From Tubulanus polymorphus (taxonomy: Eukaryota; Nemertea; Palaeonemertea; Tubulaniformes; Tubulanidae): a stretch of 64,000 nucleotides of DNA. The stretch spans positions 19,994,001 through 20,058,000 of the forward strand of contig NC_134025.1 of NCBI RefSeq assembly GCF_964204645.1, written 5' to 3'. The notes beneath the pieces were generated by a model, which was not told where the DNA came from, did no database searches, and worked only from the letters and a program-made list of their open reading frames with translations. Positions 12,550 to 25,245 of this stretch are shown here, in pieces. Each line of letters begins with the position of its first letter. Position 1 is the stretch's first letter. Made by a program: the position numbers and the translations under genes.

Positions 12550-14204
12550 ATGAAAACTGACCTCTGCCTCAAAATTTAAAAAAAAAACACAAGAAGGGGA
12601 CGTCGGGATTATAGTATAAGGATAATATATATAGGACAATTATTGTTGACAAGAGTGACAGCTAGAGTGAGGGTGGCAACCTGTCAACAACTTAATAATA
12701 TGGATGTTATTTCATCTGCCTTTTACTGCCACTGTATTTTGTTTAGGTCTGGACCCTGCTTTCCAATATTTTTTTCAAAGTTAGAGCGAAACTTGCCGCG
12801 GGAAGTAATACCGTATGTAGGGCGTTACTTGCTGTAGAGTGCGTCACCTTCGAGGATCTATTTTCATGGAACTACTTTTAGTTCCATATTACTGCGCTTT
12901 CATATTTCAGCTAGCACATTGATACATTTCTAAATTCCCCGCTTAACTCAAAAAAGTAACTCTATTCATTGAACTATAATGCCGTATATCGGACGAAAAC
13001 TATATACAGAGATTAAGCAAGAATAAGTTAAATAGAATCCTAAGATATTACTCCATAATTTCTTCTATCTTTAAGGAGATATCCGTTTTAGGTAGCCAAA
13101 ACCATTGAAGAAGAAAATACTTTCTAAAGAAATATTTCATCCCCGTTAATGTTTTTATCAATATGTCCTACAAGATACTAAGGTAATTTAATGTGTGGAG
13201 ATACCGTGGAAATATCCTGTTATACTCAATCCTGTCCTCTGTAGTTGTTTGATTCATTACTCATTTATCAAACTACTGCAAATTGACAACTCGCAATGAC
13301 CTCTCTACCCAAGTATTGATTTTGATTGGTGATAATGATTGTTTGGCGATTGATATACTGCAACTTTTAGGAGACATGTAATCTCATGATTTACGGATGA
13401 ACGCTACCATGGATACTAAACCTTCTCTCCGGCTTGATTTTATTGAGTCCATAAAAGTTGAACAAAATGTTCCGTACTTTATTTACATCAGCTAACCTAA
13501 TATCGCCGAGTTCCGACGTTTGTCAGAGCTTTGCACTTATTTCAACATGAATCTCGACATAAATCCTGTTCTCGTTCTCATTAGTACCAGTCAGGCCCGT
13601 AGCGGGGGTCAAAGTCTAATAGAGGCCGCTTTAGAAAAAATGAATTTTCAAAAGTCGAAGAACTTCCTTGGCTTTCCCTCTGTGCTCCGAGTCAGGCCTC
13701 CCGGTACAGAGGACTGGTATCGAATTCCAGTGAACTTAAGAATAAAGGAGTTTCCAGTTTCTAGAAACTAGATACTTCTTTATTGCAATCGCTTTGCCGT
13801 CACAACTCGACATCTTGACCTCGAGTCCGCATTTGACGAACACGAACTAACCCATAAAACCAGTCACGCTGTATGGTCCAGCCAGTAGCCCCTTCAAAAC
13901 ATTTTGAATGTCTCTAATCTGTACAAATCAAATTAATCAAATATCATTAGATGGGACCCTGAAACAAGCCATGTACGTACATAATCTATATGTATACTAA
14001 ATTTCTTTATCGTCGAAAACTCGTTATTTTCACACATATGTGCGTACAACATTACTACAAGAGATTTCTAATCTTGATAATGAAATTGATCAAATGAAGC
14101 AATGGTGCGATAAGATAATGCCGGGTGCTTGTTCTCACCATATCGCGTTCACAACGTCGCTAACGCATGTATATACATTTGCGAATACGTAACTGTGAAA
14201 ATCA

Positions 14205-15144
14205 ATGACAAAAATAATGCGGACTGAATTACAGATACTTGCGTTCTTATTTTTGGCTGAGTCTTCTGCGCTAGAATGGAATGATTGTGGTAATATATAT
14301 ATATATATGTATTGTAAAAAAGACAATGTTCCGAATTTTTAGATTGAGAATACCGAAAATGTTTTCGATATAAGCAAAACGCTCGTATTATCATAACATA
14401 TCTAAAAACCTTTATTATCATGAAAAACGACGGCAATTCTAACAAGATTGTTATAGGCATTTTTGACGGATGAGCGCGTTCTATTTTTCCAGGAGGTAGC
14501 GAAGTTGATGTTCGTAGGTTGAGCCTGACACCGCCTGTACCCACATTTCCTGGCGAGGCGTACCTGGCTTATACAGCTGACGTAAAAAAAGACATCATTG
14601 ACGCCAAACTTGAATTGTCGATTAAAAAGAAAGCATTTTTTCTCTGGATACCTATTCCATGCGTGTCAATTGGTGAAATACCACTCGGTTCATGGTAATG
14701 TCAACGGGTAATGCGATTGGGTTTACAGATACTGGAAACAAATTAATTATCATCTTGTTTATTCCAGTTCCTACGACATTTGTGACACGATTACTCATCA
14801 TGGCAACATTATCTGCCCAATATTAGCCGAAATGTCAATTCCATGCTCATGCCCCCTAGTGACCGGTCAGTACAAAGCCGATAGGGCAGTCGTCAGATTA
14901 CCAAAAGTTCCAACAGGTTTGGGCTTTCTCACGTCGGTAAGTGTAAAATATCATCACATTCTGCCAATATCCTGTTCAATGTTAAATCGTGTCTAGACAT
15001 TCTATAGCCCACATCTGGAATTTCGATCGTGCGTCAGCATTTCTTATTTTCATTCAACAGGGGACTTACTATATCGAGGCAAAGGCAAAGGTGGGGAACG
15101 AGCAGATCCTATGTCTCGACGTGACAGTTGAGGTTCAAGCGTGA
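14205..15144 (+). CDS. GM2-activator-like secreted lipid-transfer protein
   Basis: Four exons: 14205-14289, 14493-14694, 14768-14936 and 15061-15144. They total 540 nt and 179 residues, with all phases agreeing. An alternative start at 14217 gives 175 residues. The N-terminus is a signal peptide (LQILAFLFLAESSA), followed by EWNDCGG, a beta-rich body with PIPC, SYDIC, ICPILAEMSIPCSCP, and a C-terminal ILCLDVTVEVQA. The eight cysteines are in the order and grouping of mammalian GM2 activator. By family knowledge these proteins lift glycolipids from membranes for lysosomal hydrolases, or bind lipids in secretions. Whether this copy serves a hexosaminidase is unknown. The length is close to the human protein. 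No neighbour informs its role. Confidence 0.88.
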
Positions 15145-16273
15145 ATACGTTAACAAAAAAAAATGGAAATGGAAATGTAATATGTTCAAAGTGGGATATA
15201 CATGTTCCTTTCGAGTGTGGGCACAATATAAAAGATGTATATGTATTTTACGGTTTACTTATCTTAACATCTTGGAGATTGGCCAATCTTATTCGAAAAA
15301 AATCTTACGATCAATCTGTGATTCTAGAAACGTATTGTTTATTGATAGCGTATTACAGCGTTTAACAAGCGCGCACGCTCAAACACTTCTTAAGTTAAAT
15401 CACATTTTAAACACGCACACCACTTATTTCAAAGTTCATCTTTTTAGTGATCCAAGACGAGATTTTTAGATTACGTCAGATTACGTGCCGACTAAGAAAA
15501 GTAAAGACTTTTTGACAAATTAAAACAAATGAAAGCTCTCAGTTGACAGTAGCGAACTTTCAAAATAAGCCGAAGCCCATTCTTTTAACTCATTTGATTA
15601 AGAAAGATGTGATAACAAGATTAAATATTTGTTTTCTCGCTTTGAATGTATCTGTGTGTTTTTCTGAAAAAGAGGTCTATTACCCTTTATTGTCGACGTC
15701 ATGTCATGTAGGAAAATACGGTTTCTCATTTACATTTGACTCCTTGCTCGTAAGATACTGCATATATAAACACGTGGTTATGTAATTTTTGATAACTGAC
15801 ATAATCGACAAACTCTTTTTCGGGTCTCTTATAACTTAGGATAACCCTATAGAAGCTCTAATGCCTATAGTTGTTGTCCCTGCAACTATCATTTCATATC
15901 GAACCGTCGCACCAAAATTGACAGATTATTTGCTAAGTTATTCGATAAACTAACGCCGTCTATATCATTGATAGTTGTAGCAAGACGATGTATACTTCGG
16001 TGGATAGGTATCCTCGTGATATTCGCATGTATCTACGGCAATGATGACACGTATACGATAAATAAAACAAACATCGAGGCAATGTGGGAAGCAATTGCCG
16101 CGTAGGGACTATAGTTTTCTCTTTAAACAGCATATTGGGTTGCTTTCTACATAGTTCTTGGACCTCGCCCGGCAAAGAACATCTTCAGTAAGGTGTACCC
16201 GGTGTACAGGCACAAGTTATTCAAGTTCCCCAGCATGGTCTCCACACGTACGAGAGTTCGCATACAGCATTAT

Positions 16274-16546
16274 CAAGGGTGGATCGAGGGGGATTTCAGG
16301 GTGTCTGGAATTTCCCCCTGAAAAAAATCGATTTCCTTTTAAAACTGTTATTCCACATGATTCTGAAAAAAATATCAGCTGTAACAACGTCACTGAGTGT
16401 TAGATTTCACTGGTAAAATGCAGGAAAATGCATTTGGTGGCTTCTATTTTTCATGGAAAAAAGAATTGGTGCTTCGCTCTTGCTACAATGCTGATTTATT
16501 TCCACCTTGGAATCCCCTCTCGTGTCTTATCCTGGATCCGCCCTTG
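16274..16546. mobile_element. hAT-like miniature element, 273 bp
   Basis: The left end CAAGGGTGGATCGAGG and the right end (reverse complement CAAGGGCGGATCCAGG) match at 14 of 16 bases. Termini of the form CA(A/G)GGGCGGATCCAGG are typical of hAT elements, but the flanks do not show a clear 8-bp duplication. There is no transposase. Confidence 0.6.
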
Positions 16547-17175
16547 CTGATCATAATTCTTACACATCCTGTAATGCCCCTACTAAATTCATGGCCAATG
16601 TATCGAAAAGTTTGTTGAAGTCCTTGGCTTAAAACACTATTTCTGTTTTTCGCCGTTTTTTATAGCAATGATTTGATATCGCCTATGAGCGCATGAGTAC
16701 TTCAGTCGTGAAAAGAGTGCGAAACTGGTTGCCCTTTCGGTGACGTTAGGGTCGTCGAAACACAATCGTATAAGTTATGTAAGCTTCTATGTTAGTCTCA
16801 TCGTTTTAATGAAAACGAAATAGCCCTCCCTATCATTACCGTTTGTTTCTACTAACAACTGTCAACGCATGAAGAATTTAATAACCGATAATGAGAGCGC
16901 AATTTTCATATGAAGTGCAGGCACGATATGCCTAATTAAATAATTTTTAGAGAAATGAAATGGGTGTTCCAATAATTTCGTTTTGCGATAATCTCTTTAA
17001 TCCAGAATTCATGAATTCAAATACATATGTCTCGGTTCGTGTGCGTGGGCGGATGTATCTCTCACATCATATATGCCTCAATTTACAAATAAAAGAAATC
17101 TGTAGACCTAATTTTCTCTCTGAATAGCCCATGTCTTATGGCGTATGTGTCTTGTTCGGTAAACTTCCAATATTT

Positions 17176-17310
17176 CAGGGCCGTACCCAGCGGGGCAGAG
17201 GATTTTGGACAAGTGCCCTTTTTTCAAATATTATTGCTATATCCGATAGAACTACCCTTTCTGGGTTACTCGCCCCCCTTGAAGAAATTCGAATGCCAAG
17301 TGCGGCCCTG
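17176..17310. mobile_element. hAT-like miniature element, 135 bp (copy 1)
   Basis: The left end is CAGGGCCGTACCCAG and the right end is TGCGGCCCTG. The interior (AAATATTATTG, ATAGAACT-CCCTTTCT, GCCCCCT) matches the element at about 60254-60410 throughout, showing a dispersed non-autonomous family. Confidence 0.65.
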
Positions 17311-19441
17311 ATATTGTGATGTATCTAGACAATCAAGTATCAAAACGCCTGCGTTGAAAATGATTACCATTGAAACAAGTTAAACAATGCATCTCGACGT
17401 GGTAAATCCTACCAACTGCAGTTGATACAAAGGTCGGCGAATCGTTCTTTCACAAGGGGATTTACCAAATTTGACAAAGAGCATTTCAGCAGATCTAATC
17501 CTTCACGTATGAAGCTTTACGATAACATGGATTCAATTAGCGAATATTAGACAGTCGTATCAACAGTGTGTCTAGAAAATCTGATAATTACCGTTCAACT
17601 CACTTCCCGAGTTAGAAAATAGGACAAAATACTATCTATTAACAGTGTACATGAAAACGTACTGAAATGCAGGAACCGTGTTAAAAGGCCATTGTAATCG
17701 CTTTTATTCTGAATTTGAAATTGAAATGAAATCGTGTCGAAATTTCCGAGTCGGAATCTCGAGATTTGAAATTTCGAGATTACCATTTCCAAGCAGTGTG
17801 CGTGTTTGTGTGTTGCAAAAGTTACTGTTTAAATCTTTCTAATACATCGACATCGATATTTTCTATGATTTCTTTTTGGCAGTCAATCCCGTGTTTATAA
17901 AACATTTTCATTCGCATTCTTCTATACGTGACCAAACGGTCGAACAGTTTGTTCAACTACCAAATTATTCCTGCATATACCATATACTCTGCGGATAGCG
18001 CTGTATAATTACCTAACGGTTGAATATTGTCATCACTTCATACATGACGTCCTCGCATCTATTTATGAATGAAATTGACCGTATATCTGCACCCATGATG
18101 CAAGTGCCTGGTTTGCGGTAAGGCCACCGGAGACCCGATATACGTAGCGATTTACGGTACCTTACTCAGCCCTCCATCGCGTATACTGTGGTAAACATAG
18201 AAATCAGTTCGTATACAATTGATATATCAATCCGCCGCATAGACCATCTGATATTCGATACTATATCACCTTTCGTGCAAATTGTGATCGTGTCAAGATT
18301 TCACTTGTGTTCTGGGTCTCACCCTGACACTTTTATATTTTTGGAAAATAAACAAGCAAATGCCAGTCATTCTAAAAAACAACTCGTTTAAATGGTGATT
18401 TGAAGGACAATGTCGTAGGAAAAAGATAGTTGGAATCCGCTCGTGAAAACCAGCCTTAAATGAAAGGGTACCATTCTGATTGATCAATGGCAGATTTCAG
18501 CAGCCTCACCACTATTTCATAGGTACTTTAGAAAAAACTACGTTTTGATGTTAACCTGCATCCTACAATGCAAATCACTGAATGATGCTTCCTCCCATGT
18601 TTACGATATTCTTAATCAGCAACGCTTTTACTTTCACAAAAGTAACTTTTATTCCACAAGACACTTATTTACTCTTAGCAGCTGGTCTGGAAACCATATA
18701 CATGAATTAACTAATACCACTCAAAGATTAAAGAAATAAATTTTTATTTTCCTATTTTCAATTCGATATTAAATGCCCATAAAAATACTTAGGATTGTTA
18801 AGTTTTTTTAATTGAGTTCGTTTAATTGAGTCCCCTAGGAAAACCAAAACTACTTAAATTCGCACGGTTTTTCTCTCAAGGACAAAAAGATTAGTAGGAG
18901 TGTCACGCATGATGTTAGACGCCGTTCTTCATGAGATTCACCATCTTAATTTCTAAAACCATCAACTGGTATAACGCCGTGAAAAATGCGTGTGACTGGT
19001 TAAATTGTCGTGAAACGCCAACAAGTTCTAGTCACGAATTAATGTAAACGATATTTTCCACGCAATCTCTGAGGGCCAGCCTGCATGCAGCCGATGTGAT
19101 ATATTTCCATGTGGGACAATAAAAAGCTCTACCTCATTTTTATATAATACTGAAGAATTCGACATACAGATATATATCGATGACTAGATTCGGAAAGTTC
19201 CATGTTTTCGGGTTTCATTTCGTTTTTCACTTTTCATGGTTTTGGGATAATTTAACACAACGCCAACACACGACTACACGCCAAATTCAAAAAGTATTTA
19301 CGTCCGCGATAAAAAATAAAGTTCACTGGTACACGAAATTTTTTTGTTTACTTAAAAACATGGAATGATCATCAGCAGGAAATGCACTTGCGCAAATATT
19401 GAACTGCTAGAAACTTTCTGCTTTCATTCACCGGCGTCGTT

Positions 19442-19819
19442 TCACCGGCGATCCGATGGCGGGAACAAGAAGTCGTACATTTCGTCTCGACGATCGGTTG
19501 CCGCCGAATTCGTTCTTCTCTTTATTAGTAAATTCTTAACGTAGGTCGTCAGAAAGCGATCGGAACATATTTCCGGGCCATTGTCGACCATAACCGGCGT
19601 GTTGATGGCACACTCTGCGCAACACAAGTTCATGTCGTAGGTTTTGTGTCCGAATGCAATTGCGCATCGCATACACCCGAGAAGACAAGATTTGCGTATC
19701 ATAGTGACGTCACAGGAGCCCGCAGACAACTTGTAGGAGGATTCCGCGGTGTGGCACACAGCGAGTAACAGGAAAATCGTGGCGCCAGTGGCACATATAA
19801 AACATGTAAGTCGTGTCAT
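19442..19819 (-). CDS. small secreted Cys-rich protein, eclosion-hormone-like
   Basis: 125 residues in one coding exon. The ATG at 19819 directly follows TTTGCAG, so a 5' UTR intron probably ends there. The N-terminus is a signal peptide (ATGATIFLLLAVCHTAES). The mature part has eight cysteines, with the core C-x3-C-x2-C-x13-C-x3-C-x14-C (CLLGCMRC ... CCAEC ... EICSDRFL). Arthropod eclosion hormone has C-x3-C-x2-C-x12-C-x3-C-x10-C followed by an acidic/hydrophobic tail, so spacing and tail are similar. Two extra cysteines (SCDVT, and the second of CC) would make a fourth disulfide. Family membership is inference; it could be an unrelated Cys-rich secretory peptide. The tail contains RR/KRR sites, but no short amidated peptides. 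Confidence 0.55.
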   Translation of the reverse strand: MTRLTCFICATGATIFLLLAVCHTAESSYKLSAGSCDVTMIRKSCLLGCMRCAIAFGHKTYDMNLCCAECAINTPVMVDNGPEICSDRFLTTYVKNLLIKRRTNSAATDRRDEMYDFLFPPSDRR

Positions 19820-20089
19820 CTGCAAATATACCGAAAAGGAAACATGAAATTAAGCGCATGTTACATTATTCATGACATTAAAATTCGCTACAACTTCCTT
19901 TCATAAAAGAAGGGTGGTCGTGAGTGGCAATGTCATTGAACGAGTCTTCTCGACTTTTTGCGCCGCTTTTTTCGTCTCCATTTTATGACACAACAACTCA
20001 TTAATGTAAAAATCAAAAAGTATTGTGAAAACGAGTCGATAAAGGGCTCGGTCAATTTAGGAGTGCGCTACTAAATAAATCTGTAACCA

Positions 20090-20332
20090 TTACGTTAATG
20101 ATAGTTCTTCCGTTAGGTGCCGGAAGGTGGCACCCGTGATATCCGGTATACGGGGCTTCGCATTTGTTAAACAAATGTTGCGATCGTCTGTTAATTCATC
20201 GCATAACTTTAAAGACTCCGATATCATGGATGTAATCCTTTTAATGCTGAATAAATAATACGAAGTACCTAACAAGCAAACAGTCAGCAGATTATAACGC
20301 AGACGAAATACGTATAATACGATGGGCAACAA
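20090..20332 (-). CDS. uncharacterised 80-residue open frame with hydrophobic N-terminus
   Basis: The open frame begins with a membrane-like or signal-like stretch (NLLTVCLLGTSYYLFSI) and continues into a polar part with two cysteines (CDELTDDRNIC). I do not recognise it. No splice context or promoter is evident. It lies upstream of the eclosion-hormone-like gene on the same strand, so it could be non-coding leader sequence. It is reported only because its shape resembles a small secreted protein. Confidence 0.15.
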   Translation of the reverse strand: MLPIVLYVFRLRYNLLTVCLLGTSYYLFSIKRITSMISESLKLCDELTDDRNICLTNAKPRIPDITGATFRHLTEELSLT

Positions 20333-21204
20333 GGGACATTGCCCTAAATGTTTGACGTAGTAATCGAATTTTGATTAGGATGCATAATAATATGTGTATA
20401 TTATATCGTATGCATCAGCTGCGTAGGATTTTATTACTTCAACCAACATATTGCTGTTTCGATCGGTAGACGCAAAGTGCACGTGCTACGAACTCTAACC
20501 AGTTACACTTGACTGACGTGTAATAATCAATGTTTAGTGTTGACTTATCACTTATTATCGAAACTTATATCGCCTGTTTAGATCGACAAAGTACCGATAA
20601 GTTCTCGTCGACCATTACTACTGACGTGTTTAAACAGCAATAATTACAGGGTGCCGCTGTTTTGAATGGAATGGTTAAATTAACGTTGAGTCTCGCTAAA
20701 TGTTGCCAACCATCAGGCTTTTAAAGTATTCCGTTAATAAGCCAGTTTCTTCGAGTTGTTTTACTTTCTTTCACACGTTCGGGAGTCACGTACAGCAAAT
20801 ATCACAGTTTGTCCCACTAAACACCGGGGAATATATCGGTGAATATAACTTGCGATATCTATTCACGCAGAACGGTTGAGATACAAAAACAAATCAGATG
20901 TAGAGTTTATTACTTAAATTGATCTTCCAGATTAATCTCACGCGGAAAAGGTGAAACTATTCTTTACATCTAGTTGAATTGTGATACGTACGCGCGTGCA
21001 AGCATCCTTCATATTTGGATGGATGAAGGTGTCAACAATATCGTAAATTGCTAAGGAATTGCAGGAATTCACTACCTCTGATTGTGGTACCACAAACTTG
21101 ATCTTATTGGCCTCACTTTGTATTGTGGCTTTTCCTCCAGGCTATCAAATATGATTGCAATTATAGAATAATAGGCGCTCCCAGAATTCTTATCATATGA
21201 CTAG

Positions 21205-21390
21205 AAATGATACCTTGTTTTTCATAATCGGTCAGGTCATTTTTGTACACCGCAATAAGATTTATAATCAGTTCATATCTATAGCTGCCGAGCTTGATCA
21301 CAATTTAAAAAGATAGGCAGGCGGCCAGGTCTTTCTTTTAGCTCAGCAGAAATGAGAAACAATGTATCAATTTCTTAGCCTAAAACATAT
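21205..21390 (+). repeat. dispersed repeat, copy without MITE insertion
   Basis: TGATACCTTGTTT, CAATA(A)GA, TAATCAGTTC, CTAGGCAG-like and TAGCTCAGCA-AAATGAGAA words run in the same order as 53035-53430. Here the text passes uninterrupted through TTTTAGCTCAGC, where the other copy carries a 197-bp insertion. Confidence 0.7.
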
Positions 21391-21705
21391 ACTACTGTTG
21401 ACGAAAACACGTCCTAAATCTCTTGTTAGTAGGAATAAACATGATTAACATTACACTTAGCTAATTCAACTGACGTCAAGATTGAAAACGCATCGCAGGC
21501 CTGAAGCAGATGTTTTTTGAGCAGGTGACATTAGTGATTTCATTGAATGATCAGATTTTCAATCACGGTATTCTCATTAGGGAAATTTGTATCAGTAAAT
21601 AAGAATTCATTCTAACATCACCGCGTCAAAGGCGCTAAATATATAACTTACACGGATGATCGGAAAAGTGTAATTAGAATTACTTTAGAAATCGCAAATG
21701 CATGC

Positions 21706-21814
21706 ATGGTCCAGTTCCACAGTCCGAGTTAAGATTTAACTCCGAGTTAACTCATTGGAAATGAACTAACTTTAACTCAGAGTTAATAACTCAGAACTGT
21801 GGAACCGGGTCCAG
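21706..21814. mobile_element. foldback element with GGTCCAGTTCCACAG termini
   Basis: The left GGTCCAGTTCCACAGT pairs with the right ACTGTGGAACCGGGTCC. Inside, GAGTTAA/TTAACTC motifs continue the inverted symmetry. Related copies are at 46195-46302 and a partial one at about 45755-45812. Confidence 0.65.
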
Positions 21815-22500
21815 ATTATTATTAGCCAATGCATATAAATCAGTCTACTGCACTAGAGGAGGTGAACTCAGCACAAAGTTAAAGATCAACCGGGTTGATC
21901 CATCAAGTGCGATTACCGAGAAATTGCATTTTATCCGCTATTTTTCGTTTTCTACTTACGTACGCACGCACGCACGCATATTTCTTATTGTAACACGATT
22001 TATTTTTGGAGGCCGATAAGCGCTTAACAGCCTATAAATGTCTTAATCTACATGAAATAATGTTTTTTTCGCACATTCTTGGCCTGATATAGATTCGTTG
22101 ATATTGAATATATTTAGAATCTCGTGCGGGCGCTTTTTCAGATCCAAAATACGAAAAAATTGCCCTCTTCAAAGATTTCAAAGGTGAACATATATGTGTG
22201 GCCATGCACCACAGCCAACAGGATAATGTCAAGTGTAATATTCGTATTTAAAACGTAGTTCTCAATCTTCAATCCCGCTCGGCACACTGTCACACTTTCC
22301 TGGTTTACCAGGCTGGAACGTCGGGCTGATTCATTAAGCCGGACGCACACAGCCGTGTAAACTCGAAACGTGAAACAAAAATTGATGTTTCCTTGTGCCC
22401 GACAAAAATAGAAAACGTGAATCAAATTTGCTTTTTTTTATGTTCTAGTGCCTCACAATGCGTAACTATTTTGGCTGATTTGGGCCATAACGAAAATAAT

Positions 22501-22646
22501 CTGGGCACGGTTTTATAGACTGGTATTATCTTTAACCAGTGGGTGTGACCAATAGAAAATAAATTGAGAATTGAAATAAAAATGAAATGAATTGAATTAC
22601 AGCACCTGAGTTATAGATAATACAAGTCTATAAAACCAGGCCCTGA
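22501..22646. mobile_element. foldback MITE of about 146 bp, CAGGGCC-GGTTTTATAGAC termini
   Basis: The left CTGGGCACGGTTTTATAGAC and the right end (reverse complement CAGGGCCTGGTTTTATAGAC) continue inward into TGGTATTATC / GATAATACA, so about 32 bp pair with few mismatches. AT lies outside both ends. The element is non-coding. Confidence 0.7.
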
Positions 22647-22654
22647 TATGCAAA

Positions 22655-22860
22655 GAAAGGCGCCAGAACGCGAAAACGGAGAAAATTTTCTGTAAAAATC
22701 CGGCACAATTGAACGGATTAGAAATCCATTTTGGCGAAACAATCATTAAACCACAGTAAAATTATTAATCAATCTGGCACTAAAAATTTATGGGCACCTT
22801 CATGCAAATATATTCAAATTAGATTTGGGAGCGCCTAAACGAATGTTCGTTTCGGCGGGT
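22655..22860. mobile_element. decayed relative of the GGCGCC-cored element at 35843
   Basis: GATATGCAAAGAAAGGCGCC AGAACGC resembles the left subterminal part of the 35843-36144 element, and GGGCACCTTCATGCAAATA resembles its right subterminal part. The outer termini are not intact. Confidence 0.4.
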
Positions 22861-24732
22861 TTCAGTTCACGTGAACGTCCTCCTGTGAATAAGAGTATAT
22901 AAGATTGTTAACGATTGTTCACTCGTTATCTTGCTCCGCAGAATATTTAATTCTTTGTTTTTTGTGTAAGAGTATTATAATGAAACTTATATTTGGAGAG
23001 ACTACGCGGTCGCCGAGCCTGTGAAGCGGCAAACTCCGGGAGAATCTGCACGTGATTGACGCCTCCGAAGCGCGACGAAAACCGGACCCGTCATCGTCGG
23101 GCTGCTGACCCAGCGAAACCGGGAGAGTGTGCATCGGCCTTTAGATCGAGGTCTATTAATTGTTTAGTTACATTGATGCAGATTCAGACTCAGAGGTATC
23201 TGATTCTGCGGAAGTACCTTTCGAACTTGTCGTAAGGGTCGTTTGAACTTTTGAACCGCGGGTGCCTTAACTGGGATCAGTATGTAAATGCGCTTGGCTG
23301 ATAAGAACTAGATAGAAAAAAACTTTCGGTTTTGCGATATCAGAACTCGTACTGTGCACCAATTTACGTTATCAAAATATTCATTATCTCTGGCAGCTTC
23401 GTAATGGGAAACGGATTTGTTTGCGACTAGAAAATGGAACGCAACTGCGCCGACTGAGCAATATTAATTATTATATCACAAGAGATATTATGACGGCATG
23501 GCATATTGCTGTATAGACACCGGAACAAAACAGCCAAGCCGCGGCCGAAAACTAAATATTAATGCGCATAATTCTTAGAAAAAAATATACGGTTCTTTGT
23601 GACTCCCACAACACTGTTTTAACTAAATGAGGGGATGTAGGAAGATGCGTATGACAGTGAATATATAGTCAATGAAAATATTAATAACACACGCGATTGA
23701 TCAAATAAATGCCGCTTGGGTTTGCGAACGCTTTTAATTGATATGTGTAAAGTCCCAATTTGCGTTAAGTCGTGACTGTCTGGCACATCGGTATATCATA
23801 GCATACTTATTTCAATGAGTTTCGAATGACACAAGTCACGTAACGGTCTACCATATGACCAAAATAAAAACAATGGCATCATTAACGAAGAATGCGTAGA
23901 CTATTGTGACAAAAAAATAGTAAGACATTTTTCCTTAAACCGAACGTTGTTATTATTCAATCCATTCTTGTGTCGACAGTCCAACGAACAATCCAGCTCG
24001 CAAGATAATGTTTGCTTATGTATATGTGTGTATTTACTTTTTATACGTTGGAGCTGGAATTTTGGAATATGATAGATCCTGTTCGCTCAGCGAATGAAGG
24101 CAGTGTTGATAAATTGCTTGATGATAATTAAAAAACTCGTTAGTTACCGAAAATAAAAACATGTCAATTTACCGACGCAAGAAATTCGCAAATTTGCAAA
24201 TACTTCTCGAAGTGTATTGTATAGCCCTGTGCGAAGTTTGATTAATTGCCGAGTTATTTTAGAAGATTAGGTATTTGTGAACCGGCTCACCCCGAAGATT
24301 ATTGCAGATTATCTCGCGTCATCGATAGGAGCGGAGTTCAGTACAAGGCTTTAAATGGAAGAATGATGAATGATGAACGAGACAAGCATTGATTGATGGA
24401 AGTATCTGGATATAAATCCACAATGGAACTTTTTCTCTACCGCAGATTCAAGTTTATAAAACTTCCATATATCACAGAACACCGCGGGGATTTGCCGATT
24501 TGAAACACACGAGCGCGGGCGCTCAATTAAGGAGCAATTATTGTGTCATTATAGACTTGTGCCCAATGTATCAACCCTAGTAGTCAGCATGGGAAATCAG
24601 TCCATTATGATCGTGTCTATTGCGTAGCCTAATATGATAATGACTTAGACATTATAAACACCTGCACACAAAGGTTCAGATGTTCCTTTTATTTTTGTAA
24701 ATCAGTGACGATTACAGTCAGCCATTAAATAT

Positions 24733-25245
24733 GTGACCGGTCAAACAAGAATTTCCTTCAAAATAACTTTCGACCCCTACTTTTTGTACCCAAATACAAG
24801 AAGCATTCACAAACGCATTTCTAGCAGTCTAGTGTTGAAAGTTTATCTAATATAATAATAAAAACCCATCCAAACAAGGGATTCAGGAAGGTTCCTGAAG
24901 ATGATCGTTTGAAAATCACCTGCAAATTCAGATGTGAAATCTGTAATTTCGGCCGCCGGGCGAATAGTCGAAACGTCGAATATACTGCCAGTTTCAGAAA
25001 CATTTTCGGACTGTTACTCGTTATCATTGTGGGATTCTCTCTATCGTCACAACACGGATTGGTGTTGTAGACCTTGAGTTTGCCAAATAAACGTTATTCT
25101 GATCATCAGTACAGATACTATAGAGATAATGCGACCGGTCAAACAGACATTCTTATTAAATTACTTTCGACTCATTTTGTATCCAAATAAAAGAAGTGAT
25201 CACCAAAATATTTCCCAACAATCTGGTATTGAAAGTTTACCACGC
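24733..25245 (+). repeat. direct repeat pair about 395 bp apart
   Basis: GACCGGTCAAACA, TTTCGAC, TTTTGTA-CCAAATA-AAGAAG, TCT-GT-TTGAAAGTTTA occur in the same order at 24733-24845 and 25128-25245. Between them, GTCGAAACGTCGAATATACT-type sequence resembles ends seen in Penelope-like elements, but I saw no coding remnant. Confidence 0.55.

Larger units (their letters stand above)
9721..14204. other. intergenic
   Basis: No gene is supported. Visible items are GACTGGNCGACTGG-like short repeats at 10070-10110 and 10797-10830, the dispersed segment 10664-10766 with its GTGTGATCTGTGTGC / GCACACAGATCACAC inverted repeat, and the 20-bp palindromic element at 12525. The 83-codon open frame at 13520-13771 has no recognisable domain or splice context. 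Confidence 0.4.
15145..19441. other. intergenic, 3' of GM2-activator-like gene
   Basis: AT-rich sequence with no supported gene. It contains two miniature elements (16274-16546 and 17176-17310). Open frames of 60-113 codons just after the GM2-activator stop overlap one another and lack domains. Confidence 0.4.

Noticed and set aside
13520-13771. 83-codon open frame
   Set aside because: Looks moderately protein-like in composition but has no recognisable family, no splice sites in phase and no neighbours that support it.
15128-15469. 113-codon open frame overlapping the GM2-activator stop
   Set aside because: It starts inside the last coding exon in another frame and runs into 3' UTR-like sequence; no domain.
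22880-23150. TATA-like box followed by a GC-richer transcribed-looking segment
   Set aside because: The only ATG after it opens a 14-codon frame, and no downstream exon could be joined.
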